Origin: G963668655 sp963668655
GTDB lineage: Bacteria; Myxococcota_A; SURF-8
DNA length: 64,000 nt
Direction of reading: 5' to 3'
Assembly: GCA_963668655.2 (NCBI GenBank)
Contig: CAXXPQ010000002.1
Location: 496,001-560,000 of the forward strand
In this document: piece after piece, positions 28,172-36,083 of the stretch
How the letters are laid out: the number at the start of each line of letters is the position of its first letter
Position numbering within the stretch: the first letter of the stretch is position 1
The notes under the pieces: generated by a model
The model's database searches: none
Seen by the model: only the letters and a program-made list of their open reading frames with translations
Told to the model about the DNA's origin: nothing
Program-made: the position numbers and the translations under genes

Positions 28172-29522
28172 GCGGCCATCCGTTCCGACGCTCACGGGGC
28201 ATGCCGTCAAGGGGCGGCCCGTCGATGGCCAGCCGCCGGAAAAATTCATCGCACCAGGATCCGAAAGCGGAATAGAAGATTTTCGGCGCGAAACAGGTGG
28301 CGCTGTATAGGCCGCTGCTCGTGGCGGCCAGGCGGGTTTCCAATTCGTAGGGATAGGACGGCTCCACGGTCCGGAACCGAAGGCGCACGTAACGTCCTTC
28401 CAGCCCCCCCAGGCGGGCTCTTTCCTCACGAAGCACCAGAATGCTGTCCGCATCCACGGCCGAATCTCCGGCAAGTTCGTCCACCACTCTCGTCAAAAGG
28501 TCCGCGTCGGCGGGAACGACCCCCGGCTCGAACTCCACGGCCATGGAGAAACGCAGGTTCGGCTCCACGAACTGCGCGCCGTAGGGAATCTCGCCCGCCG
28601 GAAGCCGTAGCAGTTCGGAGGGAATTTCCGCCCGGATGCCGGAAGCCTTCTCCGAAAACGGACGCCAGGTCTTCGGCAACGGAAGGGCGAAACGGTCGAA
28701 AACGTTGATTCCCATGAAAATGATGGCCACGGCCATGCACAGCACGGCGGCAGCGGCGGAAAACGTCAGCAGGATGCGCGTGGGGCGGGAACTCCGGCTG
28801 GGGGAGATCATGGGGGCGTCCAGGAACAGACTGACCAGAACGCCTGCCAGAAGCCCGCCCACGTGGGCGTAGTTGTCGATGCCGTCGATGAAAAGCCCCA
28901 AGGCCAGGTTGAGCGCGATCCAGGGCACCATGCCCCGCCCGAAGAAACGACGAAAGGCGAAGGGGATTTCGGTGCGGTATTTGTAGCCCACCACGGTGGC
29001 CGCGCCCAACAGACCGAAGATGGCTCCGGACGCGCCCACGGACATCACCGGCGTGGCGAAATAGCTGGCCACGATGCTGGCCACGCCCGAAAAGAAGAAG
29101 ATCAGCAGAAAACGGCGGCGGCCGTACAGATTTTCGATGATGCGGCCCAAAAGATACAGGGCGTAGCCGTTGAAGAGCAGGTGAAGCAGGCCGAAGTGCA
29201 GAAACAGCGGAGACACGAAGCGCCAGACCTGTCCCTGATCGATGAGAAAATTGTTCTTCGCACCCAGAAGCAGGAGGCTCAAGGGATCGCTGTGGGTTCC
29301 CACGGCCAGTTTAAGAACCGTGGCGAACGTGGGATTGTTGGCGGAACAGACGGCCAGGGAGATCATCCAGAACAGGAAGATCAGGCGCATCAGCCAGTGG
29401 GTGACCCGGGGTTTTTCGCGCAGTTTTTCATAAAACCGGCGAGTTTCCTCCAGTTCCTTGACCTGCCGGTCGGTCAGCACGACCCGCTGGGGATCGATAC
29501 GGCGGCTCTTGCGTTTGAACAT
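28146..29522 (-). CDS. Rhomboid-family intramembrane serine protease
   Basis: 458 aa. Rhomboids cut transmembrane helices within the membrane. The six-helix core spans about 45-235. The second-helix motif is HFGLLHLLFN (109-118; H114 and N118 are the usual oxyanion residues). The nucleophile is Ser165 in GASGAIFG, and the general base His220 in NYAHVGGLLAG. Residues 255-280 form another membrane helix that leads into a soluble C-terminal domain of about 170 residues (EIPSELLRLPAGEIPYG onward), not part of the standard fold. The N-terminal 40 residues are basic and cytoplasmic. The ribosome site is weak. It is convergent with the PilZ gene. Confidence 0.9.
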   Translation of the reverse strand: MFKRKSRRIDPQRVVLTDRQVKELEETRRFYEKLREKPRVTHWLMRLIFLFWMISLAVCSANNPTFATVLKLAVGTHSDPLSLLLLGAKNNFLIDQGQVWRFVSPLFLHFGLLHLLFNGYALYLLGRIIENLYGRRRFLLIFFFSGVASIVASYFATPVMSVGASGAIFGLLGAATVVGYKYRTEIPFAFRRFFGRGMVPWIALNLALGLFIDGIDNYAHVGGLLAGVLVSLFLDAPMISPSRSSRPTRILLTFSAAAAVLCMAVAIIFMGINVFDRFALPLPKTWRPFSEKASGIRAEIPSELLRLPAGEIPYGAQFVEPNLRFSMAVEFEPGVVPADADLLTRVVDELAGDSAVDADSILVLREERARLGGLEGRYVRLRFRTVEPSYPYELETRLAATSSGLYSATCFAPKIFYSAFGSWCDEFFRRLAIDGPPLDGMPRERRNGWPLNPPGGGP

Positions 29523-29599
29523 ACGTATTTACGGCCGGGAGGTCGAGCCTCCGCACTCCTTTCCCATCGCCCCGTCGTCCGATCGAAGCTCGCGAATCG

Positions 29600-32500
29600 T
29601 CATTCCCGACAGGCGCACTCACCCGCCCGGCAGTAATAGTCCGTGCCGAAGGTCTCGATGCAGTCGATGTTGTACTGGCACGATTTGGTGCAATAGCGCT
29701 CCATGAGCGGCCACCATTCACCGGCGCAGTAGGTGTCGTCTCCGTAGGCGCTCCAGCAGTTCTGGTCCAGGAAACAACTTCCGTAATTGCACTCGGGCGG
29801 CGGAAGCGGCTCGCAGGCGCAGAAGCCGTTCTCGCAATAAGCGTAATTCGGGCATTCGCCGCCGGTGACGTCGTCGCAATCCGAAGTGCAGATGCGCTCG
29901 CCCTGCCAGGGCACCTCCGTACAGAGATCCCAGCCCGTCTCCGCGCATTGGGACGGACGCTCGCAGGCTTCCTGGACGCAACGGTCCATGGGAAGATCCT
30001 CGCAGACGCAATTTCCGAAATGGCAGCGATACCCGTCCGGGCAGGGCTCGTCGTCATTGCAGGCCCGGGAGCATTCGCGCACGCCGTCCAGTCCGTATAC
30101 GTCCGCGCAGACCGGCACCTCGTCCGGACACTGACTGCCGGAACTGCACGTCACCGGACATTCCGGAGGCTCCGGCTCGCACCGGCAGCGTCCCTCGTAG
30201 CATCCCCACGGAGCCGGGCAGTCCGCCGCCGTGTCGCAGGAATCGCCGCACGTTCCGGAATCGGGCCAGCAGGACAATCCGAAGCGCGCGCAGCCGGAGT
30301 CGGCGTAGCAGGCGATATCCACGCAGACATCCTTCTGATACGGCGTGGGATCGCAGGCATTGCCCAGGCCGTCGTTATCGGTATCTTCCTGGTCGTCGTT
30401 GTCGGCGTAACGGCAATTGTCGCAGGCGTCGCCGTGCATGTCCGTATCCGAGTTTTCCTGGTAGCGGTTATACGTGTCCGGGCAGTTGTCCTCCCCGTCC
30501 GGAATGCCGTCTCCGTCCCGATCCTGGGTGTCATCCAAATCCGGCTCTTCGTCCCCGTCCGGGTCCGGATCCACGTCGCCGTCGATGATGTTCAGGCAGT
30601 CCGGAATGTCCGGGCAGGGAGAGAGCGTGGCGCATTCCAGTTGCGCGGGGGAATAGCCGCCGTCCTCGCAGCGGTCCACGCATTCCACCACGGTTCCGCC
30701 GAAGGGCGACCCCGGGAAGAGATAGCCGCAATCCATGGCGTGCTCGCAGGCCGTGAGGCAGTCGTAGACGGGCGGAAAATCCGCATCCCCGTCGGGATCG
30801 GGATCCACGTCGAAATCCTCATCGGGATCGATGTCGCCGTCGGACTGAACGCCCACGCAGACGCCCTGGAAGCAGGCGGATTCCGGAGTGGTGGGATCGT
30901 TGTCGTCGCAATAGGAGCCGTCGGGCGCGAAGGTCCGCACGCAGCCCGTCGGTTCCACGCAGCGGTCCACGGTGCAGGGATTGCCGTCCGAGCAGTCCAG
31001 GGTCTGGCCGCCGTAGCAGCCGCCGTTGAAGCAGAGATCCGACACGGTGCAGATCCGACCGTCATCGCAGGGCTGGCCGTTGTTGGGAATGAAGATGCAG
31101 TCTCCGGTGTCCTGATCGCAGGTGTCCGCCGTGCACAAATTGTCGTCCGTGCAGACCACCGGCGTTCCGATGCAGGAACCGTTGTAGCAGGTATCCGCAT
31201 CCGTGCAGAGATTGCCGTCCTCGCAGGCGCGTCCGTCCACGGGAATGTAGGCGCAGCGCCCGGTGAGCGGGTGGCAGGCATCGTCCGTGCAGGGGTTGTA
31301 GTCCTCGCACCGGATTTTCGTTCCCTGGCAGTCGCCCGCCTGGCAGCGGTCGTTTTCCGTGCAGAGGTCGCCGTCGTCGCAACGCTGGCCGGTCTGGGGC
31401 TTGTGATCGCAGAGGCCGGTCGTCACGTTGCAGACATCCTCGGTGCAGTCGTTGTCGTCGTCGCAGGCCACGGGCGTTCCGCCGCAGACCTTGTTCGCAC
31501 AGACATCGTTTACGGTGCAGGCGTTGCCGTCGTTGCAGGGGGCGTGGTTCGCCGTGTGGACGCACAGGCCGGGCACGCTGTCCGAACAGGTGTCGTCCGT
31601 GCAGGGATTGTTGTCGTCGCAATCCACCGGAACGCCCTCGCAGACGCCGTTGTCGCATTCGCCGGAGAGCAGGCAGGAATTTCCGTCCGGATCGTAGTCG
31701 GAACACGCGCTTCCGTCCGGAAGGACGCGATAGGTGCAGCCGTCCGGCTCCAGGCAGGTCTCGGCGGTACAGTCGTTGCCGTCGTCGCAGTTGATCCTCG
31801 TCCCCCGGCAGTTTCCCATGACGCAGCGGTCGTTTTCCGTGCAGACGAGGCCGTCATCGCAGGTTCTTCCCGTCAGCGGGGTGTACACGCAGCGATTCAG
31901 GCGCGGTTCGCAGGCGTCCTCGGTGCAGGGATTGCCGTCGTCGCACCGGACGGGGATGGCTTCGCATTGGCCTTCCCAGCAGTATCCGCCGTTCGTACAG
32001 GCGCTGGGATCCGGCGTGCAGATCGTTCCGTTATTGGCGGGCGCGAAAATGCACTGGCCGTTGGGGCCGGGGTAATCCTCGGTGCACGGGTTATTGTCGT
32101 TGCAGACGACATCCGCGTCCTCGTCCAGATCTCCGTCCGGAATTTCCAGGCAATTGATCATGTCCCAGCAGGACACCACGGACAGGCAGGTGATCTGGGC
32201 GATGGTAAGCCCCGCCTGATTGCACTCGATCCGGCATTCGTCGAAATCGGATCCGAAGACGGACCCCGGATAGAGATACCCGCAGTCCTTGGCGTGCTCG
32301 CAGGCGGTCAGGCAGGTATACACGGGCGGCTCGTCGGAATCGGGCTCGATATCGCCGTCCGGATCATCCCCGTCCACATCCACGTCGCCGTCGGGATCGT
32401 TCAGACAGTCCACGATATTCGTGCAGTTCATGGTGGACAGGCAGGCCATCTGGTATTCCGTCAAGCCGTAATCGGGGCAGAGTTGCAGGCAGTCGGCCAG

Positions 32501-34180
32501 GCTGTCGGCCAGGGGCGAGCCGGGGAAGAGATAGCCACAGTCGTCCAGGTGTTCGCAGACGGTGGCGCAGGAATACGGATCGTCCGCGTCGCCGTCGGTG
32601 TCCGCCCAGACGGTGTAACGCAGGGTGCGTTGATCGTCGAACTCGTCCGGATGCAGACTGAAGGCGTCCCGGACCTCCACGCGAAGCCGCCATTGGCCCT
32701 CGTAGGGAGGCGTCCAGGTCGTCCGGTACGAGCCGGGGTAATCCAGGATGGAAATCCATTGTCCCGCCGGCGTGCGCACTTGGTAGCGGTATGCGGGATA
32801 GTTGTAGCTTTCCGCCGTGGTGGTCAGGGTGACCGTCCGCCCCACGGACGTGCCGGACGACGGATTCGCCCGGAAGTCCAGGATGCGAGCCTGGGGCGTG
32901 TCCGCGTCGCCGTCCGTGTAATCCCAGTCCTCGTCCACGTCGCCGTCCGGATCGTTCAGGCAGTCCACGATATCCGGACAGTTCATGGTGGACAGGCAGG
33001 CTATCTGGTATTCCGTCAAACCGTAATCGGGGCAGAGTTGCAGACAGTCCGCCAGGCTGTCGGCCAGGGGCGAGCCGGGGAAGAGATAGCCGCAGTCGTC
33101 CAGGTGTTCGCAGACGGTGGCGCAGGAATACGGATCGTCCGCGTCACCGTCGGTATCCTCGCTGACGGTGTAGTACAAGGTTCTCCGGTCATCGTATCCG
33201 TTCGGATCCGGTCCGTAAGCGTCCCGGACCTCCACGCGAAGCCGCCACTGCCCCGCGTAGGGAGGCGTCCAGTTCGTCCGGTACGTGCCGGGATAGTCCT
33301 GGATGGAAATCCATTGTCCCGCCGGCGTGCGCGCCTGATAGCGGTACATGGGATAGTTGGGACTCTCTGCCTCGGTAATCAGGACGACGCGCTGCCCCAC
33401 GGTCGCCGCGGTCGAGGGATAGGTGCTGAAATAGAGAATGCGAGCCCGGGGCGTGTCCTCGTCGCCGTCCGGGTCGTCCCAGTCCCCATCCGAAAACGGA
33501 ACCACGACCTGCGTAAGAGTCCGCTGGGCGTCGAAACCCCGGGGATCGGCGGAAAACGGATCCCTGACTTGAACGCGGAACTCGTAGATCATGGGCGACC
33601 GGGGCATGTAATCCGTGCCGGAGAACGGGGAATAATCGGCGAGGCGGGTCCATTCCGGCTGCGTTTCGGTGCGCATATCGAAACGATAAAGCACTTCCCC
33701 GCCGGAAGCCGCCTGGGCGAAGGCTATCAGCCGAAGTGGTTCGTAAGTGCTGCTCGGGGAGGAAGGCGAGATGGTGAAATCGTACAGGCGCGCAGCAGGC
33801 CAGGGCCTGTCTTCGTCGCCGTCCGGGTACTCCCAGTCGCCGTCGGGGTCGTCCCAATCCCCGTCCGGATAATCCCAATCGCCGTCGGGAACATCCTTAT
33901 CTCCGTCCGGGCGATCCCAATCGCCGTCGGAACTGTCCCGGTCGCCGTCGGGACGGTCCTTGTCGCCGTCCGGCAGAAGGTCGCCGTCGGGCGGAACATC
34001 GCCGTCCGGCAGGGTTCCCGGACCGGGTACGCAGACGAAATCGTCGTTGCACAGGTAGCCTTCCTTGCACTGAGCGTCGGTCAGGCATTCTCCATCGATG
34101 CCCAGCGAGGGCGGACCGTTGCAGGCGCCCGCGAAAATCAGGACCAGGATGACTCCGAGAACCATGCGAAGGTCTTGCAT
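29600..34180 (-). CDS. Giant multi-repeat Cys-rich DGD lipoprotein
   Basis: 1526 aa; the start has AGGAGG followed by ATAAC. The signal ends FAGAC (Cys20). A region of PDGDWDx heptads (about residues 58-120) follows. Next are three immunoglobulin-like beta modules (YRYQVRTPAGQW, GQWRLRVEVRDA), alternating with a Cys module (CEHLDDCGYLFPGSPLADSL). There are four copies of the Cys module in all, two of them almost identical because of a 555-bp tandem duplication. Around 800-1200 lie CDDGNPCTEDxC repeats like those of the other giant lipoprotein. A thrombospondin type 3-like calcium-binding segment (DRDGDGIPDGEDNCPDT, DTDNDGLGNACD) and Cys-rich C-terminal units complete it. Probably a surface adhesin or stalk; function not known. 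Confidence 0.83.
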   Translation of the reverse strand: MQDLRMVLGVILVLIFAGACNGPPSLGIDGECLTDAQCKEGYLCNDDFVCVPGPGTLPDGDVPPDGDLLPDGDKDRPDGDRDSSDGDWDRPDGDKDVPDGDWDYPDGDWDDPDGDWEYPDGDEDRPWPAARLYDFTISPSSPSSTYEPLRLIAFAQAASGGEVLYRFDMRTETQPEWTRLADYSPFSGTDYMPRSPMIYEFRVQVRDPFSADPRGFDAQRTLTQVVVPFSDGDWDDPDGDEDTPRARILYFSTYPSTAATVGQRVVLITEAESPNYPMYRYQARTPAGQWISIQDYPGTYRTNWTPPYAGQWRLRVEVRDAYGPDPNGYDDRRTLYYTVSEDTDGDADDPYSCATVCEHLDDCGYLFPGSPLADSLADCLQLCPDYGLTEYQIACLSTMNCPDIVDCLNDPDGDVDEDWDYTDGDADTPQARILDFRANPSSGTSVGRTVTLTTTAESYNYPAYRYQVRTPAGQWISILDYPGSYRTTWTPPYEGQWRLRVEVRDAFSLHPDEFDDQRTLRYTVWADTDGDADDPYSCATVCEHLDDCGYLFPGSPLADSLADCLQLCPDYGLTEYQMACLSTMNCTNIVDCLNDPDGDVDVDGDDPDGDIEPDSDEPPVYTCLTACEHAKDCGYLYPGSVFGSDFDECRIECNQAGLTIAQITCLSVVSCWDMINCLEIPDGDLDEDADVVCNDNNPCTEDYPGPNGQCIFAPANNGTICTPDPSACTNGGYCWEGQCEAIPVRCDDGNPCTEDACEPRLNRCVYTPLTGRTCDDGLVCTENDRCVMGNCRGTRINCDDGNDCTAETCLEPDGCTYRVLPDGSACSDYDPDGNSCLLSGECDNGVCEGVPVDCDDNNPCTDDTCSDSVPGLCVHTANHAPCNDGNACTVNDVCANKVCGGTPVACDDDNDCTEDVCNVTTGLCDHKPQTGQRCDDGDLCTENDRCQAGDCQGTKIRCEDYNPCTDDACHPLTGRCAYIPVDGRACEDGNLCTDADTCYNGSCIGTPVVCTDDNLCTADTCDQDTGDCIFIPNNGQPCDDGRICTVSDLCFNGGCYGGQTLDCSDGNPCTVDRCVEPTGCVRTFAPDGSYCDDNDPTTPESACFQGVCVGVQSDGDIDPDEDFDVDPDPDGDADFPPVYDCLTACEHAMDCGYLFPGSPFGGTVVECVDRCEDGGYSPAQLECATLSPCPDIPDCLNIIDGDVDPDPDGDEEPDLDDTQDRDGDGIPDGEDNCPDTYNRYQENSDTDMHGDACDNCRYADNDDQEDTDNDGLGNACDPTPYQKDVCVDIACYADSGCARFGLSCWPDSGTCGDSCDTAADCPAPWGCYEGRCRCEPEPPECPVTCSSGSQCPDEVPVCADVYGLDGVRECSRACNDDEPCPDGYRCHFGNCVCEDLPMDRCVQEACERPSQCAETGWDLCTEVPWQGERICTSDCDDVTGGECPNYAYCENGFCACEPLPPPECNYGSCFLDQNCWSAYGDDTYCAGEWWPLMERYCTKSCQYNIDCIETFGTDYYCRAGECACRE
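32330..33440 (-). repeat. 555-bp in-frame tandem duplication inside the giant lipoprotein gene
   Basis: Two adjacent copies, offset by exactly 555 bp (185 codons): for example, the segment at 32441 recurs at 32996 and that at 32885 recurs at 33440. Long stretches of the Cys module are near-identical at DNA level, so the duplication is recent or gene-converted. Confidence 0.85.
33813..34015 (-). repeat. 21-bp imperfect tandem repeats encoding PDGDWDx heptads
   Basis: The DNA repeats with a 21-bp period (seven codons), giving PDGDWDY / PDGDWDD / PDGDKDR units. The codons differ, but the period is strict through most of the tract; it is liable to slippage. Confidence 0.7.
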
Positions 34181-34417
34181 GTTATCCTCCACAAGACGGA
34201 CTAACCGTAAATGAGAACGGATCGAACATCCGGCTTCCATACCCCCTATGAAGGCCCTGTCCCGGCTGTGCATGCAGGGGGTACAGCCGAAACCCGGCTG
34301 CCGAGAAAAACGAATCGAGATGGTCGGGGCGAGTCCGTACCAATTTGTATTGTACAGAATCGGTTTCGAAGTGTAAAGAATGAAAAGCTTTTTCCGGAAT
34401 TCTTTCGTGTAGGCGAA

Positions 34418-35143
34418 TTACTCCGACTGCACCGAGATGGAGAAAGCCTCCTTCCGGCAGGCCCGGCGGCATCGGAAAAGAAACAGGCGGCCGTTCTGGC
34501 CGAAAACGAAACCATGGGGCTCGCCGGAGGAAATCTGCCCCCAAAAGGCCGTTTCTCCGCCGCAAAAGCGGCAGGCAGGAAAGTCCGGAGCGTTTTCCCA
34601 GGCCGGCCAGCCGCCGACCTTCGAGGACGTTCGCACCGGAAATTTCCGGGAAAGAAGCTCCCGCTCGTCCGGAGTCAGGCCCTCCGAACCGGACCGGTCC
34701 AGGATGTGAGGAAAATCCTCTTCGGGAACCAGCCGCACGGTTCGGGTGGGAAGAATCGGCTTCATGGGGGTCTTTTTGGCGGGCAGAAGCGGAAGGTCTC
34801 CCAGGGGAAGCAGTCCCAGGAAGAATCCTTTTCCATCCACATCCCACCAGGGATTGCAGGAAAAACAGTAGAACAGCGACAGCATGTGAGGAAGGCCGGG
34901 AAACCGTCCGGGAACGTCGCCTCCGTGAAGCTGGAAAACGAACGTCAGCGGCTTGCCGCATCCCGAGCAGAGCGGCCATTCGCTCTGTTCCGGCCAAAAG
35001 GGAAGCCCGGAGAATTTGCTTCGGAAGCGGTCGTCGGGCCCCTGATGTTCGTCGCTTCGGATCAACAGGCATTCTCCGGCTTCCGGAACGAATTCTTCCG
35101 TATAATCGCCGGGTTTCACGATGCGCAGTCTGGGACGGCTCAT
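34418..35143 (-). CDS. DUF1963 family protein with two Cys pairs
   Basis: 241 aa; the ribosome site is weak. Resembles DUF1963 (YwqG-like) proteins: GLPFWPEQSEWPLCSGCGKP near residue 45-65 and, in the second half, KVGGWPAWENAPDFPACRFC, each with a CxxC-type pair (CSGC, CRFC), plus the C-terminal GRLFLFRCR strand. Family function is not established; the Cys pairs could bind zinc. No signal peptide. It follows the giant lipoprotein gene's divergent start region by about 240 nt and precedes nothing co-oriented closely, apart from the dehydrogenase upstream (37 nt), with which it may share a transcript. Confidence 0.75.
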   Translation of the reverse strand: MSRPRLRIVKPGDYTEEFVPEAGECLLIRSDEHQGPDDRFRSKFSGLPFWPEQSEWPLCSGCGKPLTFVFQLHGGDVPGRFPGLPHMLSLFYCFSCNPWWDVDGKGFFLGLLPLGDLPLLPAKKTPMKPILPTRTVRLVPEEDFPHILDRSGSEGLTPDERELLSRKFPVRTSSKVGGWPAWENAPDFPACRFCGGETAFWGQISSGEPHGFVFGQNGRLFLFRCRRACRKEAFSISVQSE

Positions 35144-35180
35144 ATCGATTCACTCACGTTCGGGAAGGATGACGCCTGTC

Positions 35181-35954
35181 TCACGGGTACTGCCAGCCGA
35201 ACCCGCCGGAAACCGTGAGATTCGTCCCGGTGACGTGCCCCGCCTCCTCGGAGAGCAGAAAGCGGAGCGCCTGCCAGATATCCTCCAGGGAGGCCAGACG
35301 ACCTGCGGGAATGACCTTTTTCAAGCGATGCTCCTCCTCCGGAGCGCTCTCCACCACCCCCGGAGCGATGGCGTTGACGGTGATGCCGTGAGGAGCCAGT
35401 TCCAGGGCAAAGGAGCGCATCAGGGAAAGCAGTCCCGTTTTTCCGGCGGCGTACGCGCCGATCTTCGAATAGGATCCCAGCTTTTCCAGACCGGCGAAGG
35501 TGAAAAACACCACCCGGCCGCCGCCGTTGGCCCGAAGCAGCGGCGCGGCCTGCCGAACGGAGGCGAAAGCCTGGACCAGATTGCCCTGGAGCAGATCCTC
35601 GAATTCGTCGTCCGAGGTTTCCAGGAGCGGCTTTTTCAGCCACGGACCGATGGCGTTCACCAGTCCGCCGAGCCGGTCCGTATTCTCCCGCACCTTGTCG
35701 AAGAAGCGCCCCACGGCTCCCGGCGTTCGGGCGTCCAGGGGAATCGCCGCTCGAACGAGGTCGGGATGCTCGATCTGCAAGGCTACCACGTCTTCCGGGC
35801 TGCGGCGGTAGGACAGGATCACCGGACGACTCTCGGCCACCAGCTTCCGAGCCATGGCCAGCCCCACGTTTTTTCCCGCTCCCAGAATCAGGACGGGAGC
35901 CGGAGACGTTTCCTCCCCGGCCGATCGCACGTTTTCAGGTCTGCTTGACTGCAT
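35181..35954 (-). CDS. SDR-family oxidoreductase (FabG-like)
   Basis: 257 aa from an ATG with GGAGG five bases upstream; a GTG four codons earlier is less likely. Rossmann NAD(P)-binding motif VLILGAGKNVGLAMA, the NAG-type motif replaced by VNAIGPW, active-site YAAGK, and the C-terminal NAIAPGVVES and VTGTNLTVSGGFGW typical of FabG-like enzymes. The catalytic Ser, normally about 13 residues before the Tyr in a SS motif, is not evident; the strand reads VVFFTFAGL. Activity and substrate are therefore uncertain. The N-terminal 22 residues are a disordered extension. Confidence 0.85.
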   Translation of the reverse strand: MQSSRPENVRSAGEETSPAPVLILGAGKNVGLAMARKLVAESRPVILSYRRSPEDVVALQIEHPDLVRAAIPLDARTPGAVGRFFDKVRENTDRLGGLVNAIGPWLKKPLLETSDDEFEDLLQGNLVQAFASVRQAAPLLRANGGGRVVFFTFAGLEKLGSYSKIGAYAAGKTGLLSLMRSFALELAPHGITVNAIAPGVVESAPEEEHRLKKVIPAGRLASLEDIWQALRFLLSEEAGHVTGTNLTVSGGFGWQYP

Positions 35955-36083
35955 GCGTTCCTCCACACGGCGGTTCCGTCCGATTGCGGAATGCCGCCTC
36001 GCCCCTTCATTATGTCCGGAATCCGGCGAATGGCAAGGGAAAGCGAGGTCCGGAACCGACGCGAAAGTGCGGAACCGTAGGAT

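Noticed and set aside
28364..28376. Copy of CCACGGTCCGG, the end of the 20.7-kb element's arm
   Set aside because: Eleven bases only, inside the rhomboid coding sequence; chance match.
29948..34204. A 1418-codon plus-strand frame opposite the second giant lipoprotein gene
   Set aside because: Low-complexity Val/Ala/Arg product of antisense repeats, without domains.
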